Shown here piece by piece: positions 1-7,186 of a stretch of 46,281 nucleotides of DNA. Location of the stretch: NCBI GenBank assembly GCA_026932425.1, contig JAIXKN010000055.1:1-46281 (forward strand), in the 5' to 3' direction. Positions within the stretch are counted from its first letter, which is position 1. Each line of letters begins with the position of its first letter. Source of the DNA: Burkholderiales bacterium. Its GTDB lineage: Bacteria > Pseudomonadota > Gammaproteobacteria > Burkholderiales > Burkholderiaceae_C. The notes under the pieces were generated by a model. That model made no database searches. It was not told the DNA's origin and saw only the letters and a program-made list of their open reading frames with translations. The position numbers were made by a program, and so were the translations under genes.

Positions 1-30
1 CTTGGCGACCGACTGCCGATATCCGGCGGA

Positions 31-672
31 ATGCGAATCCAGCCCGCGATCTGGCAGACGCCGGAATTCGTGGCGCTCACGCCGGCCGCGAAGTTGACGT
101 GGCTGTTGCTGTCCACGGCACCAGAAACGAACCTCGCGGGGATCGTCCCGGCGCACCCGGCAGTGATCGCGAAGCTCTGCGGGATCAAGACGCGCGAGGC
201 CGCGACCGCGCTCGCGCAGCTCGACCAGCTCGGGTTGATCGACTACGACGCCGAGCGCTGCGTCGTCTGGATACGTGGTCATATGGCACGGCAGCTCGGC
301 GCGATGAAGCCCAATGCTGCGCAAGTGCGAGGCGCTGCTGCGGTGCTCGACCGCATGCCCGAGACGGACATGGTGGCCGCGTTCCGGAGGCTGTACGGCA
401 TACCCGCGAGAGGCGTCGTCACGGCTCACCGGCAAGAGAAACGGCGCGCGAAAGCTGCTCAAAAAAGAGGCAGTTCCGATAGGGTATCGGATAGGGTACC
501 GGGGGACCGTCCCGGGGGACCGTCACCGGGGACTGTACCGAGCGTGACCTCCTACCTACCGTCTACTAGTGCAAGCGTTCTGCTGCACGAGGACGACGCC
601 GACACGCCGACCGCTGACACGTCCGACGCCGCAACGCCGACGCACGCACGCCACGCCGGGGGTGCGTCATGA
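31..672 (+). CDS. Phage replication-type protein with N-terminal winged-helix-like region
   Basis: The 213-residue product has an N-terminal half (about 1-125) that looks like the helical DNA-binding domain of phage replication proteins: an opening of the type 'IQPAIWQTPEFVALTPAAK', then a GIVPAHPAVIAKLCG stretch and a helix before 'LGLIDYD'. The C-terminal 80 residues are low-complexity, basic and then Thr/Ser/Ala-rich. Its stop overlaps the primase start (ATGA), so the two are translationally coupled. The frame stays open to base 1, so an upstream start outside the window is possible; the ATG at 31 is chosen because the family-like sequence begins there. The function is inferred from position and fold pattern, not from a catalytic motif. 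Confidence 0.6.
   Translation: MRIQPAIWQTPEFVALTPAAKLTWLLLSTAPETNLAGIVPAHPAVIAKLCGIKTREAATALAQLDQLGLIDYDAERCVVWIRGHMARQLGAMKPNAAQVRGAAAVLDRMPETDMVAAFRRLYGIPARGVVTAHRQEKRRAKAAQKRGSSDRVSDRVPGDRPGGPSPGTVPSVTSYLPSTSASVLLHEDDADTPTADTSDAATPTHARHAGGAS
477..538 (+). repeat. Short tandem repeats inside the replication gene, candidate iterons
   Basis: Two copies of an 11-12-nt unit (c-gatagggta-t/c, 477-499) are followed by three 13-nt units at 500-512, 513-525 and 526-538: CGGGGGACCGTCC, CGGGGGACCGTCA and CCGGGGACTGTAC. They sit at the 3' end of the replication gene, just after an A-run (461-466). Lambdoid phages place origin iterons inside the initiator gene (lambda O), so this is a candidate origin; that role is inference. 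Confidence 0.4.
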
Positions 673-1703
673 CCGGCTGGCTCCAGCATCTGCTGCGCGA
701 CGCCGGCCGGGTTGAACTGCGCCATCACGACGGCCAGCGCTGGACGAGCGGCATCTTCGACGACGAGCACGCACTGCGCGCCACCGTCGAGCGGCTGGCG
801 GGCGTCGGCAACCTCTTCACGTCGCTGAACGCACCGAAGCCGCTGCCGGCCGGCAACGCCATGAACGGCCGTGCTCTGCGCGACATGGATATCGGCTGGA
901 TCACGCGCCTACCGTTCGACTTCGATCCCGTGCGGCCGACTGGCGTGCCCAGCACCGACGACGAGCTGCAGACCGCGATCGCTCGGCGCGACCGGCTCGT
1001 GCAAGCTCTTCGCGCGATCGGCTGGCCGACCCCGGCGACGGCCATCAGCGGCAACGGTGCGCACGCGATCTACCGCTGCCGGCTGCCGGCCAACGACGAG
1101 ACGGCCGACATGCTGCGCTCGATCTACACCGGCATGCAGATCGAGTTCACGACCAAGTCCGTGATCTTCGACGTGACGGTGCGCAACCCGGCGCGAATTT
1201 GGCGCTTGTACGGCGTTTTCAACCGCAAGGGCACCCCTACCCTTGACCGACCGCATCGGCGCGCTCTGGTGCGCATTCCGGGCCGCTGGGCGGGTGTTTC
1301 TGCGCAGCAAGTCGAGCGGCTGGCCGACGCCTACGCGAAAGCGCTCGATCGGCAGCTCCAGCAGCAGCACGTCGAGCGGCCGGCAGCACGGGTGCCGGCT
1401 GGCAGCAGCGGCGACTACAACACGTTGGACGTGGTGGCTTGGTTCGCGGCGCACCAGTCCTACCGGCGACCGCTGGCCGACGGCAAGCACGCGGCGCGCT
1501 GCCCCTGGACGCACGAGCACAGCACCGAGCCGACGGCCAACGACACCAGCACCGTCGTCTGGCAGTCCGACGGCAACGGCTGGCCGACCTTCCACTGCTC
1601 GCACGCGCACTGCCACGGCCGGCGCATCACCGACGTGATGCGGCACTGGGGCGACGCCGATCGCTTCTGCGGCCGCGCCTGGCGCAAGGGGGTGACGGCA
1701 TGA
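669..1703 (+). CDS. Phage/plasmid-type archaeo-eukaryotic primase with C-terminal zinc motif
   Basis: This 344-residue protein carries the marks of the archaeo-eukaryotic primase superfamily: an acidic FDFD pair (Asp84, Asp86), a SGNGAH nucleotide-binding motif (Ser127-His132), and a later 'FDVTVRNPARIWRLYG' segment with the third acidic and basic residues. A C-terminal Cys/His cluster (ARCPWTHEH ... FHCSHAHCHGR) is a probable zinc finger for template recognition. It likely primes replication of the element together with the adjacent helicase. The start overlaps the preceding stop (ATGA), and its own stop overlaps the helicase ATG, indicating a coupled operon. Whether it also has polymerase activity cannot be judged from sequence. 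Confidence 0.82.
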   Translation: MTGWLQHLLRDAGRVELRHHDGQRWTSGIFDDEHALRATVERLAGVGNLFTSLNAPKPLPAGNAMNGRALRDMDIGWITRLPFDFDPVRPTGVPSTDDELQTAIARRDRLVQALRAIGWPTPATAISGNGAHAIYRCRLPANDETADMLRSIYTGMQIEFTTKSVIFDVTVRNPARIWRLYGVFNRKGTPTLDRPHRRALVRIPGRWAGVSAQQVERLADAYAKALDRQLQQQHVERPAARVPAGSSGDYNTLDVVAWFAAHQSYRRPLADGKHAARCPWTHEHSTEPTANDTSTVVWQSDGNGWPTFHCSHAHCHGRRITDVMRHWGDADRFCGRAWRKGVTA

Positions 1704-3226
1704 AGCTGCGCGACTACCAAACCCGCCTTGTCGCTGCCATCCGCGAGCACTGGGACGCTGGCCGTCGTCGCGTGCTGGCCGTGCTGCCGACCGGCGGCGG
1801 CAAGACCGAGACCGCAATCGACATCATCCGCGACGAGGCCACGCCGACCACGCGCGTGCTGATCATCGCCGAGCGCAAGCAGCTGGCCGTGCAGTGGGTG
1901 GCACGGCTCAAGCGCCACGGCTTCGACTACGTCGGCCTGCTGCAAGCCGACAACACGATCCGGCTGGCCGCACCGATCATCGTCGCCACGGCACAAAGCC
2001 TGCGCTCGCGCGGCTGTCCCGAGGGCGTCGCGCTGATCGTCATCGACGAGAGCCACATCTGGCACCGGACGCACGACGATGTGCTCGATCGCCTGCCGGA
2101 CGCGCGCGTGCTCGGTCTGACGGCTACGCCGCTGCGCGAAGGTCTTGGTCTACGCTTCGACGCGCTGGCCGTCGGCTCGACGATTGCCGAGCTGCAAGCC
2201 GAGGGCTCGCTGGTCCGTGCGAGGTACTACGCACCAGCACAAGACGAGATCGAGCGCGCGCTGCAAGTGGTGGCCATCCAAGCCGGCGACTACCACGGCG
2301 CGCAGTTGTCCAAGACCATGCGGCAGAAGGCCATCATCGGCGACGTGGTGAGCACCTGGCAACGGCTCGGCGAGGACCGGCAGACGATCGCCTTCTGCGT
2401 GGACAAGCAGCACGCGCGCGACCTGGCCGACGAGTTCCAGTCTGCCGGTGTCGCGGCCGAGGTCATGCTCGACGACACGAGCGACGAGGACCGCGCCGAG
2501 CTGATCGCGGACTTCGAGGCCAAGCGCTTGCGCATCCTCGTGTCCGTCGGCGTGCTGTCCATCGGCTTCGACAGTCCGATCGCGAGCTGCGCGATCATGG
2601 CGCGGCCGACGCTGTCGCTGGGGCTGTACATCCAGCAAGGCGGCCGGGTGCTGCGACCGTACCCCGGCAAGACGGACGCGATCGTGCTCGACCACGCCGG
2701 CAATGTCTTGCGGCACGGCAAGCTGGAAGACTTCGAGCCACCCGCCGACTTGTCGAAGATCGACAAGGGCACCGACAAGAAGTCGCGGCGCGATCCGGCA
2801 AAGGCCTGGGTCTGCCGCTCGTGCCACGCACTCAACGATCTGGCCGATGACATCTGCACCGAGTGCGGGACCGCGTGCTATCGGCGGACGCTGGCCGTCG
2901 TCGTCGACGGTGAGCTGCGGCCGTTCGATGTCGAGCGACCGGGCGATCCGCTGCCGGGCGCGACGCTGGACGAGGTTCATCGGTTCTACCAGTCCTGTCG
3001 CTGGCACGGGCGCAGCCGCGGCATGCGCAGCCCCGACGGCTGGGCCTACTACGCGACCATCCGGCGCTTCGGCTTGCGCGACGGCGCTGTGAAGCTGCTG
3101 TTGCCGTACAGCCTTCGCGATCAGCAGCCGATCCCGCCAGACGAGGCTACGGCACGGTGGCTGCGTGCGGACCTCCAGCGGGCGCGCGTGGCTGCTCGGT
3201 ATCGGGCACAACGAGGTGCAGCGTGA
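1700..3226 (+). CDS. Superfamily 2 DESH-box helicase with zinc ribbon
   Basis: The 508-residue protein has the SF2 order: a Q-like 'LRDYQ' opening, Walker A PTGGGKT (residues 30-36), a DESH box (116-119), motif III-like 'LTATPLR', and a C-terminal RecA domain with 'GFDSP' and 'QQGGRVLRPYPGK' (motif VI with the arginine finger). Cys372, Cys375, Cys386 and Cys389 form a C-terminal zinc ribbon. Related phage proteins unwind the element's DNA alongside the primase. The ATG at 1700 is chosen because it overlaps the primase stop and directly precedes the conserved domain; the longer open frame upstream is only a shadow of the primase gene. Confidence 0.88.
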   Translation: MKLRDYQTRLVAAIREHWDAGRRRVLAVLPTGGGKTETAIDIIRDEATPTTRVLIIAERKQLAVQWVARLKRHGFDYVGLLQADNTIRLAAPIIVATAQSLRSRGCPEGVALIVIDESHIWHRTHDDVLDRLPDARVLGLTATPLREGLGLRFDALAVGSTIAELQAEGSLVRARYYAPAQDEIERALQVVAIQAGDYHGAQLSKTMRQKAIIGDVVSTWQRLGEDRQTIAFCVDKQHARDLADEFQSAGVAAEVMLDDTSDEDRAELIADFEAKRLRILVSVGVLSIGFDSPIASCAIMARPTLSLGLYIQQGGRVLRPYPGKTDAIVLDHAGNVLRHGKLEDFEPPADLSKIDKGTDKKSRRDPAKAWVCRSCHALNDLADDICTECGTACYRRTLAVVVDGELRPFDVERPGDPLPGATLDEVHRFYQSCRWHGRSRGMRSPDGWAYYATIRRFGLRDGAVKLLLPYSLRDQQPIPPDEATARWLRADLQRARVAARYRAQRGAA

Positions 3227-3468
3227 CCGCGCCTAGCTGGGGCTGGATGCTGCTGCTGTCCGTGCTCGGCGGCGGCAAGCTGCCAGAGCTGCCGGCCTAC
3301 CGCGAGGCGCGGCACGTCTCGCGCAAGACGGACGAAGATGCGCGGCCGCTCGTCGGCGAGGACGCGGCGCTGCTCATTGCGGACACGAGCGTCACGTCGT
3401 CGCTGGCCGCGACGCTGCTCGGCATGGCCACCGCGACGCTGCAGCAGCTGCGGGGGGCCCGGCGATGA
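3223..3468 (+). CDS. Small unknown protein coupled to the helicase
   Basis: An 81-residue ORF starts at GTG 3223 in a GTGA overlap with the helicase stop, the same coupling used elsewhere in this operon. The N-terminus is hydrophobic (WGWMLLLSVLGG), followed by a charged middle and an Ala/Thr-rich helix ending 'LQQLRGARR'. I do not recognise a family. A single short hydrophobic stretch could be a membrane anchor, but it is too short to be sure. Support is the overlap and conserved direction; there is no domain evidence. Confidence 0.5.
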   Translation: MTAPSWGWMLLLSVLGGGKLPELPAYREARHVSRKTDEDARPLVGEDAALLIADTSVTSSLAATLLGMATATLQQLRGARR

Positions 3469-3497
3469 GCCCCGGCGGTCACGGGTCCTTCCCGGGC

Positions 3498-3514
3498 ACC
3501 CCCCAAATGGGGGT
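3498..3514 (+). terminator. Hairpin between replication and head genes
   Basis: A run of six C's and a run of five G's flank an AAAT loop, closed by an A-T pair, followed by 'aattcgggcc'. There is no clear T-tract, so it may be a weak terminator or an mRNA-stabilising hairpin. It separates the replication operon from terS, which has its own -10 box downstream. Confidence 0.4.
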
Positions 3515-3549
3515 AATTCGGGCCCCGCGATGACGCTAGTGAGCAGCCC

Positions 3550-3555
3550 TAGGAT
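3550..3555 (+). promoter_or_regulatory. Candidate -10 box (TAGGAT) for the terS-capsid operon
   Basis: TAGGAT lies 6 nt before the ATG at 3562, so transcription would begin at or next to the start codon, giving a leaderless mRNA. No convincing -35 is visible. Confidence 0.4.
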
Positions 3556-3561
3556 TTCACA

Positions 3562-4029
3562 ATGCGGGAAGATGATGCGCCACCCATGAGCCAATCCGCG
3601 CTCGCGAAAGCGTTGGACCTGAGCGAGGCTGTAGTGTCCCGACTCAAGCGCCGCGGCATGCCGGTCGATTCGGTCGAGGCCGCGCGAGCCTGGCGCGCCG
3701 CGAACGTGCGGCCGCGCATGGCGCCCGTGGCCGAGGGCGCCGGGCTGAATGGTGCGGACTACACACGCGCCAAGGCTCAACGCGAGGCCGCCGAAGCCCA
3801 GCTCGCCGAGCTGCGCGCGGCGCGGGAACGCGCCGAGCTGGTGTCCGCGGCCGACGCCGCGCGCGCCTGGGCGGACTTCCGCGTCCGGGCCGAGCGCGAA
3901 CTGCACGGCCTGGTCGACCGAGTGGTGCCGCTGCTGGTCGAGGTCGGCCCCGACGCTGCCGGCCTTGACGAGGTGCTGCGGCGCGAGATCCTGGGCACGC
4001 TGGCGAAGCTTTCGGGCCGCGCCAAGTGA
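3562..4029 (+). CDS. Terminase small subunit-like DNA-packaging protein (Nu1-type)
   Basis: This 155-residue protein has an N-terminal helix-turn-helix of Nu1/TerS type: 'MSQSALAKALDLSEAVVSRLKRR' followed by a 'GMPVDSVEAARAW' wing. A central coiled-coil-like region is rich in Ala/Glu/Arg (about residues 70-110), and the C-terminal helical domain ends 'LGTLAKLSGRAK'. Small terminases bind the packaging site and recruit the large subunit; none is encoded nearby, so a helper enzyme may be used. The start at 3562 is preferred over 3586 because of the -10 box just upstream. Its stop overlaps the next gene (GTGA). The assignment rests on architecture and position before the capsid gene. Confidence 0.7.
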   Translation: MREDDAPPMSQSALAKALDLSEAVVSRLKRRGMPVDSVEAARAWRAANVRPRMAPVAEGAGLNGADYTRAKAQREAAEAQLAELRAARERAELVSAADAARAWADFRVRAERELHGLVDRVVPLLVEVGPDAAGLDEVLRREILGTLAKLSGRAK

Positions 4030-4511
4030 CCGCCTGGGACAACATGCTCGCCGCCTTCGGCGCCACGCCGGCCGAGTCCATCGCCACCGACGCGCGCCTA
4101 CGCGCCGAGCTGCAGCGCCTGGTGCGCGCCGTGGTCGAGGACCACACCTTCAGCCGTGCCGAGCTGCTCGACTTGCTCGGCCGCGCGCACCTGGCGCCGT
4201 TGTCTGACGCGGATCTCGAGGTCGCACCGGCGCTGCTCAACTGGCTGCACCGCACGCGGCCGGGCGAGTGGATGACTGCCGCCGGCATTGCCACGATGCT
4301 GCTGGCCGACGCCGACGCCGAGCATCTGCGGCACGCTCTGGCGCCCGAGCTGCGCGCGCAGCATCCAGCGCGCGAACTGGGTCGACTGCTGCGCCGCCTC
4401 GCGTGGCGCGACGTCGGCGGCCTCCTGCTGCGGCACCGGCCGCCGGCGCACCGCCGCGACTCGTCGCAGTACCGCGTCGAGGAAGTCCGAGACGGGACGA
4501 TTCCCGGCTGA
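4026..4511 (+). CDS. Unknown helical protein between terS and capsid
   Basis: The 161-residue protein begins with GTG overlapping the terS stop. It is predominantly helical and rich in Ala, Leu, Arg and Asp. A middle section, 'LEVAPALLNWLHRTRPGEWMTAAGIATMLL', could form a winged-helix-like fold, and the C-terminus is basic. I do not recognise a family. Its place between the small terminase and the capsid protein suggests a head-assembly or packaging role (for example scaffold or size control), but that is inference from position only. The 53 bp to the capsid start contain that gene's ribosome-binding site. Confidence 0.6.
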   Translation: MTAWDNMLAAFGATPAESIATDARLRAELQRLVRAVVEDHTFSRAELLDLLGRAHLAPLSDADLEVAPALLNWLHRTRPGEWMTAAGIATMLLADADAEHLRHALAPELRAQHPARELGRLLRRLAWRDVGGLLLRHRPPAHRRDSSQYRVEEVRDGTIPG

Positions 4512-4564
4512 TTGTCCAAGCGACGCGCGCGCGGCACCATCGTGCCAACGACACGAGGTCACGC

Positions 4565-5575
4565 ATGGACAGACACCACGGACTGCCGCTCGACATGTAC
4601 GACGCGGACACGCTGCGCAAACTCGGGCTGCTCGACGAGAGCGGCGCAGCCGATACGACGCTTGCGCAAGCACTGCGCGCGATGGTCGGCAACCCGGCCG
4701 CCACCGGGCCGCAGCGCCGGCGGATCGGACTCGCGAGCTTGACGCGGGATCTGACGGTAGGCACGGCCAATGCCGGCGGCTACCTCACCGCCACCAGCAT
4801 GGGCGCCTTCGAGACGCTGATGCGCCGCTGGAGCATCCTCGGGCAAGCCGGATGCAACGTCGTCGGCCCCTTCGACTCGGCCACCGTCATCCCCCGCGCG
4901 GGCACGAGGCCGGCCGCGTCATGGCTTGCCAACGAAGGCGTCAGCATTCCGCAGAACGAGGGCACCTTCGCGCAAGCTGCGGTTACGCCGCACTACGTCG
5001 CGATTTTCTCGAAGGTGAGCCGGCAACTGCTCATGCAAGGGGGAAAGGCCGTTGACGCCATCGTCAACGAGCTGGCCGCCGACGCGGTAGGCCGCGCCAT
5101 CGACGAGGCCATCGTCGCCGGTGCGGGTGCTGCTGGCGCGCCGACCGGCATCGTGAACACCAGCGGGATCAGCACGCAGTCCGGCACGAGCCTTGCGCAC
5201 GCCGGCCTGCTGAACATGCGCGAGGCCGCGCTGCTGCAGTCCGCGCAAGAGCAGAACCTGGTCTGGTTGGGCAATCCCGCCGTGCAGAAGACGCTCGCCG
5301 GCCGCGAGCGCCACGCTGGCGGGGGCCGGGCGCTTTGGGACGACAACGGCATCTTGGGCCGTCCGGCCTACGCGACGACGGCCGTCCCCGCCGCGACGCT
5401 GGTTTGCTGCGACCCGAGCCGAATCACCGTCGCGCACTTCAGCGGTGGCCTCGGCGTCGAGGTTGACCCGTACACCGACTTCCGTTCGGGCAAGGTTGCG
5501 TTCCGGCTCATCGTCGCCGTGGACTTCGCCTTTACGCCGGCCGCGAGCTTTGCAGTGGCCACGAACATCACCTGA
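4565..5575 (+). CDS. HK97-type major capsid protein
   Basis: The 336-residue protein matches the HK97-fold capsid pattern. It has a short N-terminal arm (about 60 residues), then the E-loop/P-domain entry 'LTVGTANAGGYLTATSMGAFETLMRRWSIL', an FSKVSRQLLMQGG helix, an 'AADAVGRAIDEAIVAGAGA..GAPTGI' spine helix, and a C-terminal A-domain with 'YTDFRSGKVAFR'. The arm is shorter than the roughly 100-residue delta domain of HK97 itself, and no protease gene is adjacent. ATG 4565 is chosen for its GAGGT site about 6 nt upstream; the longer open frame to 4268 only shadows the preceding gene. It forms the shell of the element's or a hybrid virion. Confidence 0.85.
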   Translation: MDRHHGLPLDMYDADTLRKLGLLDESGAADTTLAQALRAMVGNPAATGPQRRRIGLASLTRDLTVGTANAGGYLTATSMGAFETLMRRWSILGQAGCNVVGPFDSATVIPRAGTRPAASWLANEGVSIPQNEGTFAQAAVTPHYVAIFSKVSRQLLMQGGKAVDAIVNELAADAVGRAIDEAIVAGAGAAGAPTGIVNTSGISTQSGTSLAHAGLLNMREAALLQSAQEQNLVWLGNPAVQKTLAGRERHAGGGRALWDDNGILGRPAYATTAVPAATLVCCDPSRITVAHFSGGLGVEVDPYTDFRSGKVAFRLIVAVDFAFTPAASFAVATNIT

Positions 5576-5591
5576 CGCGCGAGGAAAACCC

Positions 5592-5849
5592 ATGTTTCCG
5601 ACCCAAAACTACGCCGGCGCGACGACGCAAGTCCGTTGCCTCGTCAAGCACTGCATCCACGGCCAGCGCATCGAGCCCGGGCAGACCTACGAGCTGGCCG
5701 CGCACGAGGCCGCATTGCTGGCGGCAGACGGCCGCGTCGAGCTTGTCGACCCGGACACGGCCGCTGTCTGCGCGCTGGCCGTGCGCCAGCAGTCCGGGCG
5801 CCTTGCGCGTCTTCAAGGCGGGCACGTAATTCCCGCCGCGTTCGCGTAG
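5592..5849 (+). CDS. Small head-region phage protein
   Basis: An 85-residue ORF begins 16 bp after the capsid stop, with a strong GAGGAAAA ribosome-binding site. The core 'VKHCIHGQRIEPGQTYELAAHEAALLAADGRVELVD' follows a pattern common to small phage head-module proteins: a beta strand, His-Gly, a Gly turn, a helix with EAALL, then Gly-x-Val-Glu. The exact role (decoration, head completion or other) is unknown. It is the last clear gene of the rightward operon before the palindrome array. Confidence 0.65.
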   Translation: MFPTQNYAGATTQVRCLVKHCIHGQRIEPGQTYELAAHEAALLAADGRVELVDPDTAAVCALAVRQQSGRLARLQGGHVIPAAFA

Positions 5850-6086
5850 GGGTCCGCGCACCGATAGAGATCGTCGGCGCGCGGTGTTGTGGGCCGCGCG
5901 CATGTCGAGCGGGATCGCCGCCCCAGCCCGCCGTCGGATTTCGGCACCGACGACCCAAGGGCGGCAACTTCAAGATCGCGCGGGGTTTCGTCGGGTTGGC
6001 CCGCGCGCGCAGCGGGTTCCGCCGCCTCTCCCGCCGCCGACTCGGCGTCAAGGGCGGCATCTTCAGCCGCCTTCGGGCGAGCTCTC
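5850..6086. other. Non-coding stretch leading into the palindrome array
   Basis: This GC-rich sequence has several overlapping open frames on both strands, but none has a ribosome-binding site or protein-like composition. It contains small GC hairpins, such as GGCGGC/GCCGCC near 6053-6071. No gene is called. Confidence 0.5.
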
Positions 6087-6541
6087 AAGCGGTAAGTCAA
6101 CTTACCGCTTTGCAAACCAAAACCGCAGCTCAAGCTGCGGATTTGGCGGACAACACCCAGCACCTCGCCGCCATCCACGCGCTGCCCGAGAGCTGCTGAA
6201 AACTGTCCGGCCGGCCGGACGGTTTTGGCGGACAGCACCCAGCCCTCGCCGCTGCGGCGAGCTGCTGGCGCTGGCCTGTGGATCAAGCGGCAAATTTGCC
6301 GTTTGATCGCGGGCGAATCAGCGTTCGCCAATTGGCGAATCCAAATCGCAGCCCGAAGCCGCTGGAGGTTCGCCAATTGGCGAAGCTGCAACGCAGTCCG
6401 AAGCCGCCGCGCTGCACTGCGTCAAGTCGCCAATTGGCGACTTGGTGCCCCACGGCTCAACGTCGGCAAGCGCGAGACGGCGGCGGCGAGGCTGGCGAAC
6501 ATGCGGCAGGGCGCGCGGGTAGATGCCTCAATTGATGCATC
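6087..6541. repeat. Array of about nine distinct long palindromes
   Basis: Within 455 bp there are: 6087-6110 (AAGCGGTAAGT + CA-centred mirror, 11-bp arms); 6118-6147 (CCGCAGCT/AGCTGCGG core, one mismatch pair outside); 6199-6226 (GTCCGGCC/GGCCGGAC core, AAAAC/GTTTT ends); 6245-6261 (CTCGCCGC/GCGGCGAG); 6281-6308 (GATCAA-CGGCAAA mirrored, one mismatch pair); 6324-6339 and 6369-6384 (TTCGCCAATTGGCGAA, identical); 6423-6444 (CAAGTCGCCAA mirrored, perfect); and 6522-6541 (TCAATTGA core). Flanks are also duplicated: TTTGGCGGACA(A/G)CACCCAGC at 6142 and 6224, and a CGCAG-CCGAAGCCGC spacer after two of the CCAATTGG copies. No array-spanning ORF is convincing. Confidence 0.85.
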
Positions 6542-6634
6542 ACCAGTGCGACAAGCCGATTCCGCCGCGCTGCAGGCGCAACCTCAAGCCGGGTTCCCAG
6601 CAGTTTTCCGGCACTGGCGGGGGCTCGGCGCGCG

Positions 6635-6640
6635 TACGAT
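6635..6640 (+). promoter_or_regulatory. Candidate -10 box (TACGAT) for the 6647 ORF
   Basis: TACGAT is 6 nt upstream of the ATG at 6647, and no ribosome-binding site is present. A leaderless transcript is implied. The -35 region is not recognisable. Confidence 0.4.
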
Positions 6641-6646
6641 GCGCGC

Positions 6647-6892
6647 ATGAAGCCGATAGACGATCCCGAGCTGACCGCAGCATGCCGCCGCTACGGCGCG
6701 CGCCGAGTGCACGACGCGGCGATGGCCGGCTTGTACGGCCGCATGGAGCCGCTGCGGGCGCTGGGCTTGCCGGCGCGCGGAGCCCCGGACGCGCACGACG
6801 CGCTGCGCGTGGCGTACGCGTTACTGGACGATGAGGACCGCGCGGCGGTTGACGCCGAGGCGGTGATCGGGCTGGCGCGGCTGGCTCGGTGA
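6647..6892 (+). CDS. Small unknown protein at the element's right end
   Basis: The 81-residue protein opens 'MKPIDDPELTAACRRYGARRVHDAAMAGLYGRM' and ends with an acidic-to-basic helical tail 'LLDDEDRAAVDAEAVIGLARLAR'. Composition and periodicity look like a real compact helical protein, and similar short proteins occur near phage replication and cargo genes, but I cannot name a family. It has its own -10 box and no Shine-Dalgarno sequence. It is the last coding unit before the attachment site, a position that often carries cargo in satellites. Confidence 0.5.
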   Translation: MKPIDDPELTAACRRYGARRVHDAAMAGLYGRMEPLRALGLPARGAPDAHDALRVAYALLDDEDRAAVDAEAVIGLARLAR

Positions 6893-7186
6893 GCTGCCGG
6901 CGCTCGGGCCTGCCGGCTTTCCATGGCGCCCTGCGTGCTGCAGGGACGCGCCAGAACGCCCGAGAACGCGCGCACGCTGGCGGATGAAGCCTTGCCCCTT
7001 GCCGAGCGGCTGCGAGCGCTTGGCGGGCCTTCTGCTGCGCCCTGGCCGGCGAGGCCGACACCGGCGCGAGGCGCCAGTAGCTCATGCAATGAGCCACCGA
7101 TTCCACCTGTTCGGGGATTCGTACTCCGTCGATGCGGCTGCGGCGTGAAGTGGTGCAGAATGGTGCCCCGTAGGGTCTGGCTAGGC
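6893..7186. other. Non-coding right arm of the element, up to the attachment site
   Basis: No gene is supported. A small inverted repeat (GCTCAT-gca-ATGAGC) lies at 7081-7095 in the arm next to the tRNA fragment. It could be an integrase or Xis arm site, but only by position. Confidence 0.4.

Noticed and set aside
4268-4564. Longer N-terminus for the capsid protein
   Set aside because: The extension is antisense-like Arg/Ala-rich sequence overlapping the preceding gene; ATG 4565 has its own ribosome-binding site.
6087-6541. CRISPR array
   Set aside because: The palindromes differ from one another and spacing is irregular; there is no constant direct repeat with unique spacers, and no cas genes.
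5813-6650. Open frames on both strands through the palindrome array
   Set aside because: Recurring peptide fragments (such as RQLAN or FANWR) simply translate the palindromes. There are no ribosome-binding sites and the frames change along the array.
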